A stretch of 7,855 bases of DNA, from NCBI GenBank assembly GCA_964585485.1, contig CAZPDS010000101.1:1-7855 (forward strand), in the 5' to 3' direction. The stretch's first letter is position 1, and each line of letters starts with the position of its first letter. The notes beneath the pieces are model-generated. The model was not told the DNA's origin and ran no database searches. It worked only from the letters and a program-made list of their open reading frames with translations. This DNA comes from CALGYY01 sp964585485 (GTDB lineage Bacteria > Bacteroidota > Bacteroidia > Bacteroidales > CAIWKO01). The translations under genes were made by a program, and so were the position numbers. Below are positions 1-6,347 of the stretch, in pieces.

Positions 1-212
1 ATCCCGCCAGGGGCGAATTCACCCTCGATTTGGGAAGCATGAAGGCCGACAAAGTTACTGTCACCGACGTAACGGGTCGGGTGGTGGCGATGTTCAGTGA
101 AGTGAGTGGAAGCCTGCACGTGGATCTAAGCACCGCGGAGGCCGGCGTGTATTACTGCAAAGTGGAAGTAGGCGATCAGGAGTTCATCACCAAAATTGCT
201 AATATCCGATAA
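1..212 (+). CDS. C-terminal end of a secreted protein with a type IX secretion sorting domain (partial)
   Basis: The reading frame is open from base 3 at the window edge to TAA at 210-212, so only about 69 C-terminal residues are visible and the start lies outside. The visible part matches the T9SS type A (Por secretion) sorting domain. It opens with an (N)PARGEF-like strand, followed by a V-T-V-T-D-V-T-G-R-V-V strand-turn, then a DLSTAEAGVYYCKV strand, and ends in a basic FITKIANIR strand. In this family the domain directs the Sec-exported protein through the T9SS outer-membrane translocon and is removed or replaced by an anchor at the cell surface. The cargo function cannot be inferred because the catalytic or binding part is missing. 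A TTG codon at 30-32 is not a plausible start because the sorting-domain homology continues upstream of it. Convergent with lnt. Confidence 0.85.
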   Translation, partial: PARGEFTLDLGSMKADKVTVTDVTGRVVAMFSEVSGSLHVDLSTAEAGVYYCKVEVGDQEFITKIANIR

Positions 213-230
213 GGAAATCAACCGAAAGCT

Positions 231-267
231 AAAGCCATCCTGATTTTTAGGATGGCTTTTTCTTTTT
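231..267 (+). terminator. Intrinsic terminator of the secreted-protein gene, overlapping the end of lnt
   Basis: A perfect 10-bp stem, AAAGCCATCC at 231-240 with GGATGGCTTT at 250-259, encloses a 9-base loop. It is followed by a T-rich run on the + strand (TTTTTCTTTTT, 256-266). It lies 19 bases past the stop of the sorting-domain gene. The right arm and T-run are also the last codons of the convergent gene lnt, whose stop codon (247-249) lies in the loop. On the minus strand the hairpin is followed only by a short T run (TTTAGCTTT), so it may also end lnt transcripts, but less efficiently. Confidence 0.8.
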
Positions 268-1887
268 CCCAATGCGGAAGCGCATATTGAGAATCAACAT
301 TAGCAAATGGATAAGAAGCAGGGAATAGGTGATCCATTGGGCGAAGCGGCCGATGTAATCGCCAAAACGGCTGTAAAAGGTCAGCTTTTCATTTGCATTA
401 ATAGTGCGCGACAATACGGCATCTTCCCAGTACGCCGTGCAGTCGAGTAAATCTCCCCGTTGGTTGATATAGCAGGAAATGCCGGTATTGGCTGAGCGGG
501 CGATGCTGCGGCGGTTTTCGATGGCGCGTAAACGGGCGTATTGCAGATGCTGACGGTGGCCCGGGCTATTGTCCCACCAGCCGTCGTTGGTAATGATGAA
601 GATAAGGTTGGCCCCGTTTCGGATGTAGGTCGACAGGAAGTCGCCGTAAATGGATTCATAGCAAATGACGGGGGCCACACGGATTTGACCGCCGGGTGTG
701 CTGAAAACGCTGCGTTCTTTCTGTACAGCGTGACTACCGGTCATTCCGCCCAGGTCGATGGCGAATTTCTCCAGGGGCTTTAATAATTTCGGGAAGGGCA
801 TTTTCTCCACACCGGGCACCAGCTTCGATTTATGGTACAACTGTGGGCGGAAGGCGGTATCATAATACATAGCCGTGTTGCACACATCGTAGTAATAGGC
901 TCCATCCCTCGACAGTCGTGCGGTTTCTGAAAGCGCTTCTCCTTTTTCATAAATGATAAAAGAGGAAATTCCGATGACGATCTTAAGATGTGGATGCTCA
1001 TGCAGTAATACTTTCAGGCTGTCGACACTCCAGGAACTGTCGATCTCAGATTCGATGATGCCTTCGGGAATGGCGGTTTCAGGGCAGACGACGAAATCGG
1101 TTTGTGAGGTGATTTTTTCACGGGCCAGCCGCAGAATCTTATCCAGCTGCTGGCGTGAGGTCATACTGCCGAATTTCTCGTTGTAGGGATCGATATTGGG
1201 TTGCACCACTACCACGTTGACAGGATCGGATTTTTCGGTGTAGCGGTAATAGCGCGACAGGGACAGGCATAGAGGAACCAATAGCAGTAAGGAAGCGGCC
1301 AGCGAAAAAAGAACCACTTTGCGACGCACGCGGATCAGGCCAAAGCCGAATTTCAGGGCCATAAAGAGGAGTAGGTTCATGGACAGGATCCAGACCGTGC
1401 CCCCGAAGGTGCCAGTGTACTCGTACCACTGAACCCAGGCAGGGTAATTTGCGAAACCATTGCCCAGGTTCAGCCACGACCAGGTAAGATCCCAGTCGAG
1501 ATGCAGGTATTCAAAGGTTACCCAGAAAAAGATCAGAACCAGATGACCGCGGCGACCCTTGATCAGTCCGCGGCGTACCATGTGGTAGAAGTGAAAAACC
1601 AGGGCCATAAAGAGGGAATTGAAAACCATGGCCATGACGGCGCCAAATACGGTGGAGTAACAAATCCACCAGGTCGTCAGAATATTCCAGGTCAGAAATC
1701 CAGCCCAGGAAAACAGAAAAACGCTGGCTTTGCTGAAGTTGTGTTTGTTTAGATATATGTAATCCTCCACATACAGTAAGGGGACGAGGGCAACGAATAG
1801 CAATCCCGGGAATCCGTTGGCCGGCCAGCCGAGCCATAACAACACGCCCGTCAGTAGCGACAGCAGGAATAAGGTGATCTTTTTCAT
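247..1887 (-). CDS. lnt: Apolipoprotein N-acyltransferase
   Basis: This 546-residue inner-membrane enzyme transfers an acyl chain from phospholipid to the N-terminal cysteine of diacylated lipoproteins, the last step of lipoprotein maturation. The N-terminal ~210 residues are mostly hydrophobic, consistent with the usual multi-span membrane domain. A nitrilase-like (carbon-nitrogen hydrolase) domain runs from about 222 to 500, and a final membrane helix covers about 515-535. The Glu-Lys-Cys triad is visible: E270 in CPETAIPEG, K353 in YHKSKLVPGVE, and C409 in VICYES. The NDGWWDNSPGHRQH segment (434-447) corresponds to the lid tryptophan region, and ARLRAIENRRSIARSANTG follows as in other Lnt proteins. 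The LVPGVE loop replaces the proteobacterial LVPFGE, which fits Bacteroidota. The start is supported by MKK followed at once by a hydrophobic helix. The gene begins 34 bases after the upstream barrel gene. The C-terminal GKKKKPS tail is encoded by the terminator of the convergent gene. Confidence 0.95.
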   Translation of the reverse strand: MKKITLFLLSLLTGVLLWLGWPANGFPGLLFVALVPLLYVEDYIYLNKHNFSKASVFLFSWAGFLTWNILTTWWICYSTVFGAVMAMVFNSLFMALVFHFYHMVRRGLIKGRRGHLVLIFFWVTFEYLHLDWDLTWSWLNLGNGFANYPAWVQWYEYTGTFGGTVWILSMNLLLFMALKFGFGLIRVRRKVVLFSLAASLLLLVPLCLSLSRYYRYTEKSDPVNVVVVQPNIDPYNEKFGSMTSRQQLDKILRLAREKITSQTDFVVCPETAIPEGIIESEIDSSWSVDSLKVLLHEHPHLKIVIGISSFIIYEKGEALSETARLSRDGAYYYDVCNTAMYYDTAFRPQLYHKSKLVPGVEKMPFPKLLKPLEKFAIDLGGMTGSHAVQKERSVFSTPGGQIRVAPVICYESIYGDFLSTYIRNGANLIFIITNDGWWDNSPGHRQHLQYARLRAIENRRSIARSANTGISCYINQRGDLLDCTAYWEDAVLSRTINANEKLTFYSRFGDYIGRFAQWITYSLLLIHLLMLILNMRFRIGKKKKPS

Positions 1888-1901
1888 AAGTGGTGAAACA
1901 A

Positions 1902-1909
1902 CAAAAGTA
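1902..1909 (-). promoter_or_regulatory. Candidate internal -7 box upstream of lnt
   Basis: Read on the minus strand, the 34-base gap before lnt holds TACTTTTG, a match to the Bacteroidota -7 consensus TAnnTTTG. It ends 14 bases before the ATG. No clear -33 TTTG/TTG is present at the usual 19-21 base spacing, so this may be a weak internal promoter or a chance match. If used, it would give lnt expression independent of the barrel genes, with a leader of only several bases. Confidence 0.35.
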
Positions 1910-1921
1910 AGAAATAATTTT

Positions 1922-3640
1922 TTAGCGGTCGCCGGCGTAATTGTAGCACGACATCTTCACGCCAAGGGAGAACAGGAGGCGGGTTTGAGTGGCCAGTACC
2001 GAGGATTGACGCCGCAATGCCAGTTCGGCTTCCGCCCGGAGATTGAGGGCGGGATTAAGTAGCCAGGAGGCTTTGAGCGAACCGTAGAGCAGTTGGCTTT
2101 TGATGCCCTGGCCGATGGAATTGCTGTATGGGGAAACCGGAATATTGTTGAGCTCCGGATACCAGGTGTCGAAGGTGGACTGAAAAATGTCCTGCCCGGC
2201 ATGCATTCCGTTCGTGTCCATGCCGCTTACCCGGTAAAGGCCGAGCAGCTTGAAATGCAGGCGACCTGTGCTGTACCGCACGATGCCGGTGACTTCCCAG
2301 AAATTGGCCCCCGCGGGGTGCGCCAACGGTTCATTGTAATGTGCGTAATTGACGATGGTTCGTCGGTGCGAAAAGGTATAGGGCCGGGCGGCGTTGTATT
2401 CTAGTTGCAGGTCGAGGTTACGGATCTTGAACAGGTCGTAGGACGTGAAGCCCAATTGCCAGGCTTGTTTGTTGGTCCAATACCCGTAGCGGTCGGTGCT
2501 ATCGGCCTTGTGGAACCAGCTTTTGATGCGATTCAGGCTCCCCCGCGAGAATTCGCCCCAGATGATATCGTCGAGCAAAAACTGCCCGTAGAAAAAGTTT
2601 TTCCTGGCTACTTTCACTTTCAGGCTAATCCCAAGCAGTGAGTTGTCGGGGCTTCCCACCGAAAATTCCACCGGGCGGTAAAAAATCAGCGGGTTGAGGT
2701 AGTTGATATCGAAGCCCCGTTGCATGGTGCTGTCGCCATGTTGCCAGAGGATGGCCTCGAAAAAACCAATATTGACACGTTTGGAAACATCATAACTTAA
2801 AAAATGAAAACTTCCCCATTTGTTTTCCATGCCCCGCCAAATGCCGGATTCCGTATTGGTCATGTCCTTTAGCATCGCATACAGGTTCACGTATTTTATT
2901 TTCCAGAACGATGTTGTGATTTTAAAATAAGGGTACGAAAACGACTGATCTGAAAGGAAAAAGCTGCGGTAACCATCGCCCCAGAAGTGCCGTCCCATGC
3001 CGACTTCAAGGTTGATGTAGCGTAAAAATTCATAGTTCAGGTAGGCTTCGCCATCCAGGAAATAATGTCCGCCCAGGGCCGAGGGCAGTGCATAGCCGCA
3101 GCCCGGTACTACGCGGCGCTCGGCGAGGTAGTCCTCCATATAGCGGGGAAAGGAGTATTGGCTGATTCTTCCATAACCGCCGATGGCAAAGCGTTTCCCG
3201 AGGTCCGCGTGCAGGTTCAGCCCCAGCGCACCTCCTCCGGAAAAGCGTGGCGAATTTGTTTCCATATTGGCCGCCACATCGAGCATCGGTGCCAGGCGAA
3301 GTTTATAGCGATTCCGCCCGAAGGACAAAGGGTTCCATTTGTAGAATCCGGCCAACGGACCGGCGGAGGTCAGCCGGGCTTCCCTAAGGCTGTCGGTGGG
3401 TGTGATCGGCAGCCGTTCTTTGTTCATCAGCGGCAGAATGGCACTGTGCCGTTGTTGATTGTTAAGCTGAAGGACTTTTCGTTGCTGGTACAGCATGTCG
3501 TCAAAGCCGCTGTAGTGGCTTTGTTGCGCAAGTGCTTGCAGGGGGGTGAGGGCGCCAACAATGAGGAGGAAAAAGATTCCGGCCCATCGCCGGGAAACTC
3601 CGGGGTGCTTGTCAAAACGCGTTCCGCCGAAAGTTTTCAT
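1922..3640 (-). CDS. Wzi/RemB-like outer-membrane beta-barrel protein, copy B
   Basis: The protein has 572 residues with a signal peptide: a basic stretch near residues 9-18, a hydrophobic core at about 19-35, and likely cleavage after ALA at 36-38 before QQ. The mature part is rich in alternating aromatic/hydrophobic strands, as in outer-membrane barrels. Family-like blocks are GDGYRSFFLSDQSFSYPYFK (221-240), then a VNLYAML strand, DINYLNPLIFYRPVEF (311-326), FYGQFLLDD (350-358), LEYNAARPYTFSH (413-425) and HYNEPLAHPAGANFWEV (434-450). This pattern resembles the Wzi capsule-attachment family and the Bacteroidota gliding protein annotated RemB. I recognise it from the pattern, not from a search. 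The gene is a diverged paralog of the gene immediately upstream. Its ATG starts one base after that gene's TGA (TGACATG), which suggests translational coupling. It ends in GDR, not in the terminal aromatic typical of many barrels. A role in surface polysaccharide attachment or adhesion/gliding is inferred. Confidence 0.75.
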   Translation of the reverse strand: MKTFGGTRFDKHPGVSRRWAGIFFLLIVGALTPLQALAQQSHYSGFDDMLYQQRKVLQLNNQQRHSAILPLMNKERLPITPTDSLREARLTSAGPLAGFYKWNPLSFGRNRYKLRLAPMLDVAANMETNSPRFSGGGALGLNLHADLGKRFAIGGYGRISQYSFPRYMEDYLAERRVVPGCGYALPSALGGHYFLDGEAYLNYEFLRYINLEVGMGRHFWGDGYRSFFLSDQSFSYPYFKITTSFWKIKYVNLYAMLKDMTNTESGIWRGMENKWGSFHFLSYDVSKRVNIGFFEAILWQHGDSTMQRGFDINYLNPLIFYRPVEFSVGSPDNSLLGISLKVKVARKNFFYGQFLLDDIIWGEFSRGSLNRIKSWFHKADSTDRYGYWTNKQAWQLGFTSYDLFKIRNLDLQLEYNAARPYTFSHRRTIVNYAHYNEPLAHPAGANFWEVTGIVRYSTGRLHFKLLGLYRVSGMDTNGMHAGQDIFQSTFDTWYPELNNIPVSPYSNSIGQGIKSQLLYGSLKASWLLNPALNLRAEAELALRRQSSVLATQTRLLFSLGVKMSCYNYAGDR

Positions 3641-3641
3641 G

Positions 3642-5267
3642 TCAGAAGTCCGTGTATTGGTTAAACAATCGTGTCTTCAGCCCCAGGGAAAAGCAGAGGT
3701 TTTGGGTCTTTACTCCGGCGGTGTTTAAATGCCGGTACGTCACATCCGCCTCTATGCAGAGGTTGTAAGTCGGGTTCGCGAGCCAGGAAATCCTGAGCAC
3801 GGCCAGGTTACGGACGCACCGCTGGCCTTGCAGAATTTCGTTTCCTGCCGAATTGTAACCGTTGCTCGCGTAAGTGTCGGGATAAAAAATGTTGGAGCCC
3901 CAGTGTGTCCCTGCTGAATCCGCGCCACTGACGGCGTGCATATATTGCAGGGAGGTTTGCCAGCGCCGGTACCGGTAGTTTAGAAACCCAAGGACCTCTC
4001 TGAAGTTGCCGCCCAGCGGATGAGCCAGCGCCTGGTTGTAGTGCGTGTAACTTTGCAGCACATTCGGATGACCGTACGTGTAGGGTCGCACTTCGTTGTA
4101 TTCGGCCTGCAGGTGAAGGTTGCGGATGCCGGCCACGTCAAAATATTTCAGCCCGAGCTGATACCCGATCTTGGTTTTCTGATAAGCGCTGCCGGAAACA
4201 GGTTTTTTCACATGCAGATCATCCAATGCAAATTGTCCGTATAGCCGCAGATTTTTTAGCAAACGGGCCTGAACATCGGCTCCAATCACTGCATTGTTTT
4301 CGCCGAAAAGCCCATAGCGTAATGTGTTCACGAAAATTACCGGCAGGTACTGATTGATGTTGAATCCTCCCTCCCGGAGTCCGCGCGATGTCCAGAGAAT
4401 GCCTTCAAACAGGCCCGCGTCAAGCCATTCGGTAAGATGCACGCTGAGGTAATTGAAGGTGCCGCCTTTTTTCTGGTAACCGTGATACCAGATGTAGGGT
4501 GCATTCAGGAGGCTGTCGCTGTCGAGATTTTGAAAGGAAGTTACCAGATTGACATACTCGAGGCGCCCCAGTCGGGTGGTTACTTTCAGAAAGGGGTACT
4601 GAAAGGCGTTGTCGGATAGCAGGAGGGAGCGATATCCGTAACCAAACATATTTTTTCCGTACCCCAGTTGAACGTTTAGAAAGCGCCAGGGGGAGTAGGA
4701 GAGGTTGGCGGTGGCCGCGCCGTAATCGTAGGCCTTATCTTTAAAATCTTTGACGCGGTTGTTGCCGGGCACTACTTCATAATTTTTGATGAAAGTGTTG
4801 ATCCACGAGGGAAAGCGCGCCTGGCTTTCCAGGTAGGCGGTGTAAAAGGCGAGCTTGTTTTTCAGGTGGCCCTGGATCTGCACCCCGCGGCTGTTGCGGT
4901 ACACGAATCCAGCATTGCCCGCATCGTAACCGGCTTGCAGGTCAAGCAAGGGATCTACCGCGATGCTGAAGGCGGAGGAATCAACCTTGAGGAAGTGCTC
5001 CTGGAAAACTTTACGGTAGAGCCAGGATTTTTTTACCGAAGGGAGCCGGCAACCTTCCGTTTTCAATGAATCCAGAATGCGGATTTCATCAGGGCTCTGT
5101 GTCAGGTAAGGACGGATCGCTTCGTGGGCTCGCGGGAGTTGGTGTCCGCAGGCACGAATCCAGGTTAGGTGGTTGGTGTGTTCCTCTGGTAACAGCACCT
5201 GAGAGTACCCCCATTCACCTGTTACGGCAAACAACATTAAGAAAATCCACCGTAGCGTTGCTGGCAT
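3642..5267 (-). CDS. Wzi/RemB-like outer-membrane beta-barrel protein, copy A
   Basis: The protein has 541 residues and is the first gene of the envelope operon. The signal peptide has a short n-region, a hydrophobic core at about 7-16, and likely cleavage after YS at 21-22 before Q23. The rest looks like an outer-membrane barrel with alternating aromatic strands. Shared blocks with the downstream paralog, in the same order, are GYGYRSLLLSDNAFQYPFLK (209-228), a YVNLVTSF strand, FNINQYLPVIF (302-312), LYGQFALDDL (342-351), LQAEYNEVRPYTYGH (386-400), HYNQALAHPLGGNFREVLGF (409-428) and a final CFSLGLKTRLFNQYTDF strand ending in Phe. This block order fits Wzi/RemB-type proteins. In that family Wzi is an outer-membrane lectin anchoring capsule, while RemB is linked to gliding in flavobacteria; which role applies here is not decidable. 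A TAnnTTTG box lies 20 bases upstream of the ATG. Confidence 0.75.
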   Translation of the reverse strand: MPATLRWIFLMLFAVTGEWGYSQVLLPEEHTNHLTWIRACGHQLPRAHEAIRPYLTQSPDEIRILDSLKTEGCRLPSVKKSWLYRKVFQEHFLKVDSSAFSIAVDPLLDLQAGYDAGNAGFVYRNSRGVQIQGHLKNKLAFYTAYLESQARFPSWINTFIKNYEVVPGNNRVKDFKDKAYDYGAATANLSYSPWRFLNVQLGYGKNMFGYGYRSLLLSDNAFQYPFLKVTTRLGRLEYVNLVTSFQNLDSDSLLNAPYIWYHGYQKKGGTFNYLSVHLTEWLDAGLFEGILWTSRGLREGGFNINQYLPVIFVNTLRYGLFGENNAVIGADVQARLLKNLRLYGQFALDDLHVKKPVSGSAYQKTKIGYQLGLKYFDVAGIRNLHLQAEYNEVRPYTYGHPNVLQSYTHYNQALAHPLGGNFREVLGFLNYRYRRWQTSLQYMHAVSGADSAGTHWGSNIFYPDTYASNGYNSAGNEILQGQRCVRNLAVLRISWLANPTYNLCIEADVTYRHLNTAGVKTQNLCFSLGLKTRLFNQYTDF

Positions 5268-5286
5268 TGGGTCGGCTTGAGTCAGG

Positions 5287-5294
5287 CAAAAATA
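5287..5294 (-). promoter_or_regulatory. Candidate -7 promoter box of the barrel/lnt operon
   Basis: On the minus strand the A/T-rich stretch before the first barrel gene contains TATTTTTG, an exact match to the Bacteroidota -7 consensus TAnnTTTG, 19 bases before the ATG. A TTG (within TTGACC, 5316-5321) lies 24 bases further upstream. This is slightly longer than the usual 19-21 base spacing to the -33 element. A position at the head of a three-gene operon, after a gap without genes, supports a real promoter. No Shine-Dalgarno-like purine run is seen, which is normal in this phylum. Confidence 0.5.
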
Positions 5295-5349
5295 AATAAA
5301 AATTCAGTGGTGTACGGTCAAGCTCTGTGAAGCAACACTTGATTATGCA

Positions 5350-5421
5350 AAGCTACGCCTTCTGTTAAGGCCTATTTTGACCCGTGGCGCTGATAGCGCT
5401 TTGTTTCGATATACGTAGCCT
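5350..5421 (-). other. Nested inverted repeats, possible structured 3' UTR or terminator-like element
   Basis: Read on the minus strand, an outer pair AGGCTACG (5421-5414) and CGTAGCTT (5357-5350) can pair over 8 positions with one G-U wobble. Inside lie two small hairpins. One is AGCGCT/GGCGCT-type at 5386-5400 (6 pairs, one wobble, 3-base loop). The other is CCTT-AACAG-AAGG at 5358-5370. Together they could form a three-way junction about 14 bases after the TAG of the second ATPase gene. The final stem is followed by TGCATAAT, a poor U-tract, so this is not a classic intrinsic terminator. Short repeats of this kind can occur by chance. Confidence 0.3.
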
Positions 5422-5435
5422 AAACCAAGCGGAGT

Positions 5436-6347
5436 CTAGTGTGCCGGGGCATTCGTCTTTTCAAAAACAGGGAATCCGTATTCGTTCCCGTGAAGAACAT
5501 TGAAGAAGGAGGATTGGATTTCGGCTGTAACCTGGGCGCCTGGAGCATATTCCACAATGCTTTGACAATGAACCATGGCGTCGACAAGCAGCGGGTCAAA
5601 ACGGATTTGGCCAGCCATCTTGATCCTTGTTTCACGGCAGTATTGTTGAATTTGTTGTGACATCTCGGGATTCAAATCGTATTTATTGATGATTACGAAC
5701 GTATTTAAGTGGAAGCGTAGGCAAATTTCAACGGTTCTTTTTAAATCATGAAGTCCTGAAATCGAGGGTTCAGTTACGATAACCACATGGGTGACGCCTG
5801 TAATGGTGGAAATAACCGGGCAGCCAATGCCGGGAGGGCCATCAAGAAGGATGATTTCAAGATTTTCAGCCTTTGCGATTTGTCGTGTTTTTTCGCGGAC
5901 CATGCTGACCAGTTTCCCGGAGTTTTCTTCTCCCGGAGCAAGCCGGCCATAAACCATTTTACCGTGCCGAAAGGAGCCGGAATACAGGCGGCTCTTGTCA
6001 TTCTCGATTAGTGAAATGGCCTGGTTCGGACAAAGGCGGGCGCACAATTTACATCCATCGCAGGCTGTTTCAGAGATGTAGAGGCGACCGTCCTGTTCAT
6101 GAATAGCGTCAAATTGGCAATGTTGCATACAAAGGCGGCAAACAGAGCATTGTGCCTGATTGATGTTGGCTTTTTGACCCCCGATATATATTTGCTCTTC
6201 TTCATGTGTGGGATGAAAGAGGAGATAGAGGTTAGCCGCGTCTACATCACAATCCGCCAGGACTAGCTTTTTTGATAAGGTCGCGAAGGCCGCACTGATG
6301 CTGCTTTTCCCGGTCCCGCCTTTACCGCTGATGATCGCAATTTCCAT
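5436..6347 (-). CDS. MinD-superfamily P-loop ATPase with inserted ferredoxin domain, second copy
   Basis: The protein has 303 residues. It begins with a deviant Walker A motif, SGKGGTGKS (residues 7-15, signature K9 and catalytic-type K14), followed by LADCDVDAAN (30-39). A ferredoxin insertion has two 4Fe-4S motifs of CxxCxxCxxxC form: C67, C70, C73, C77 and C96, C99, C102, C106 followed by Pro. A GRLAPGEENSGKLV block (134-147), typical of this family, comes next, then the switch LLDGPPGIGCP (167-177). This is the COG1149 type. These are soluble proteins related to MinD, Mrp and NifH, for which a redox or metallocluster role is assumed but mostly unproven. The ATG is fixed because the P-loop begins at residue 7. 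Its first 26 bases overlap the end of the sister gene. It is not a plain ParA because of the insertion, and it lacks the overall layout of NifH. Confidence 0.9.
   Translation of the reverse strand: MEIAIISGKGGTGKSSISAAFATLSKKLVLADCDVDAANLYLLFHPTHEEEQIYIGGQKANINQAQCSVCRLCMQHCQFDAIHEQDGRLYISETACDGCKLCARLCPNQAISLIENDKSRLYSGSFRHGKMVYGRLAPGEENSGKLVSMVREKTRQIAKAENLEIILLDGPPGIGCPVISTITGVTHVVIVTEPSISGLHDLKRTVEICLRFHLNTFVIINKYDLNPEMSQQIQQYCRETRIKMAGQIRFDPLLVDAMVHCQSIVEYAPGAQVTAEIQSSFFNVLHGNEYGFPVFEKTNAPAH

Larger units (their letters stand above)
5268..5435. other. Intergenic gap between two same-strand operons
   Basis: No gene was found in these 168 bases on either strand. They separate the stop codon of the ferredoxin-ATPase operon from the start of the barrel/lnt operon. 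The part next to the barrel gene is A/T-rich and holds the candidate promoter. The part next to the ATPase stop holds nested inverted repeats. No strong hairpin followed by a T-run was found on the minus strand, so termination of the upstream operon is unresolved. Confidence 0.7.

Noticed and set aside
30..212. Small complete gene starting at TTG 30-32
   Set aside because: The T9SS sorting-domain pattern (PARGEF strand) continues in frame upstream to the window edge, so this is the tail of a larger gene.
1139..1477. 112-codon minus-strand frame inside lnt
   Set aside because: It is out of frame within lnt, which carries an intact catalytic triad, and shows no recognisable protein features.
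3065..3664. 199-codon open frame on the + strand opposite the second barrel gene
   Set aside because: It is antisense to a well-supported gene with a signal peptide and family blocks. The translation shows no domain, membrane or signal pattern and looks like a by-product of GC-rich codons.
5357..5371. GCCTT-CTGTT-AAGGC hairpin as a classic intrinsic terminator of the ATPase operon
   Set aside because: The stem is only 5 bp and on the minus strand it is followed by GTAGCTTTG, not a continuous T-run.
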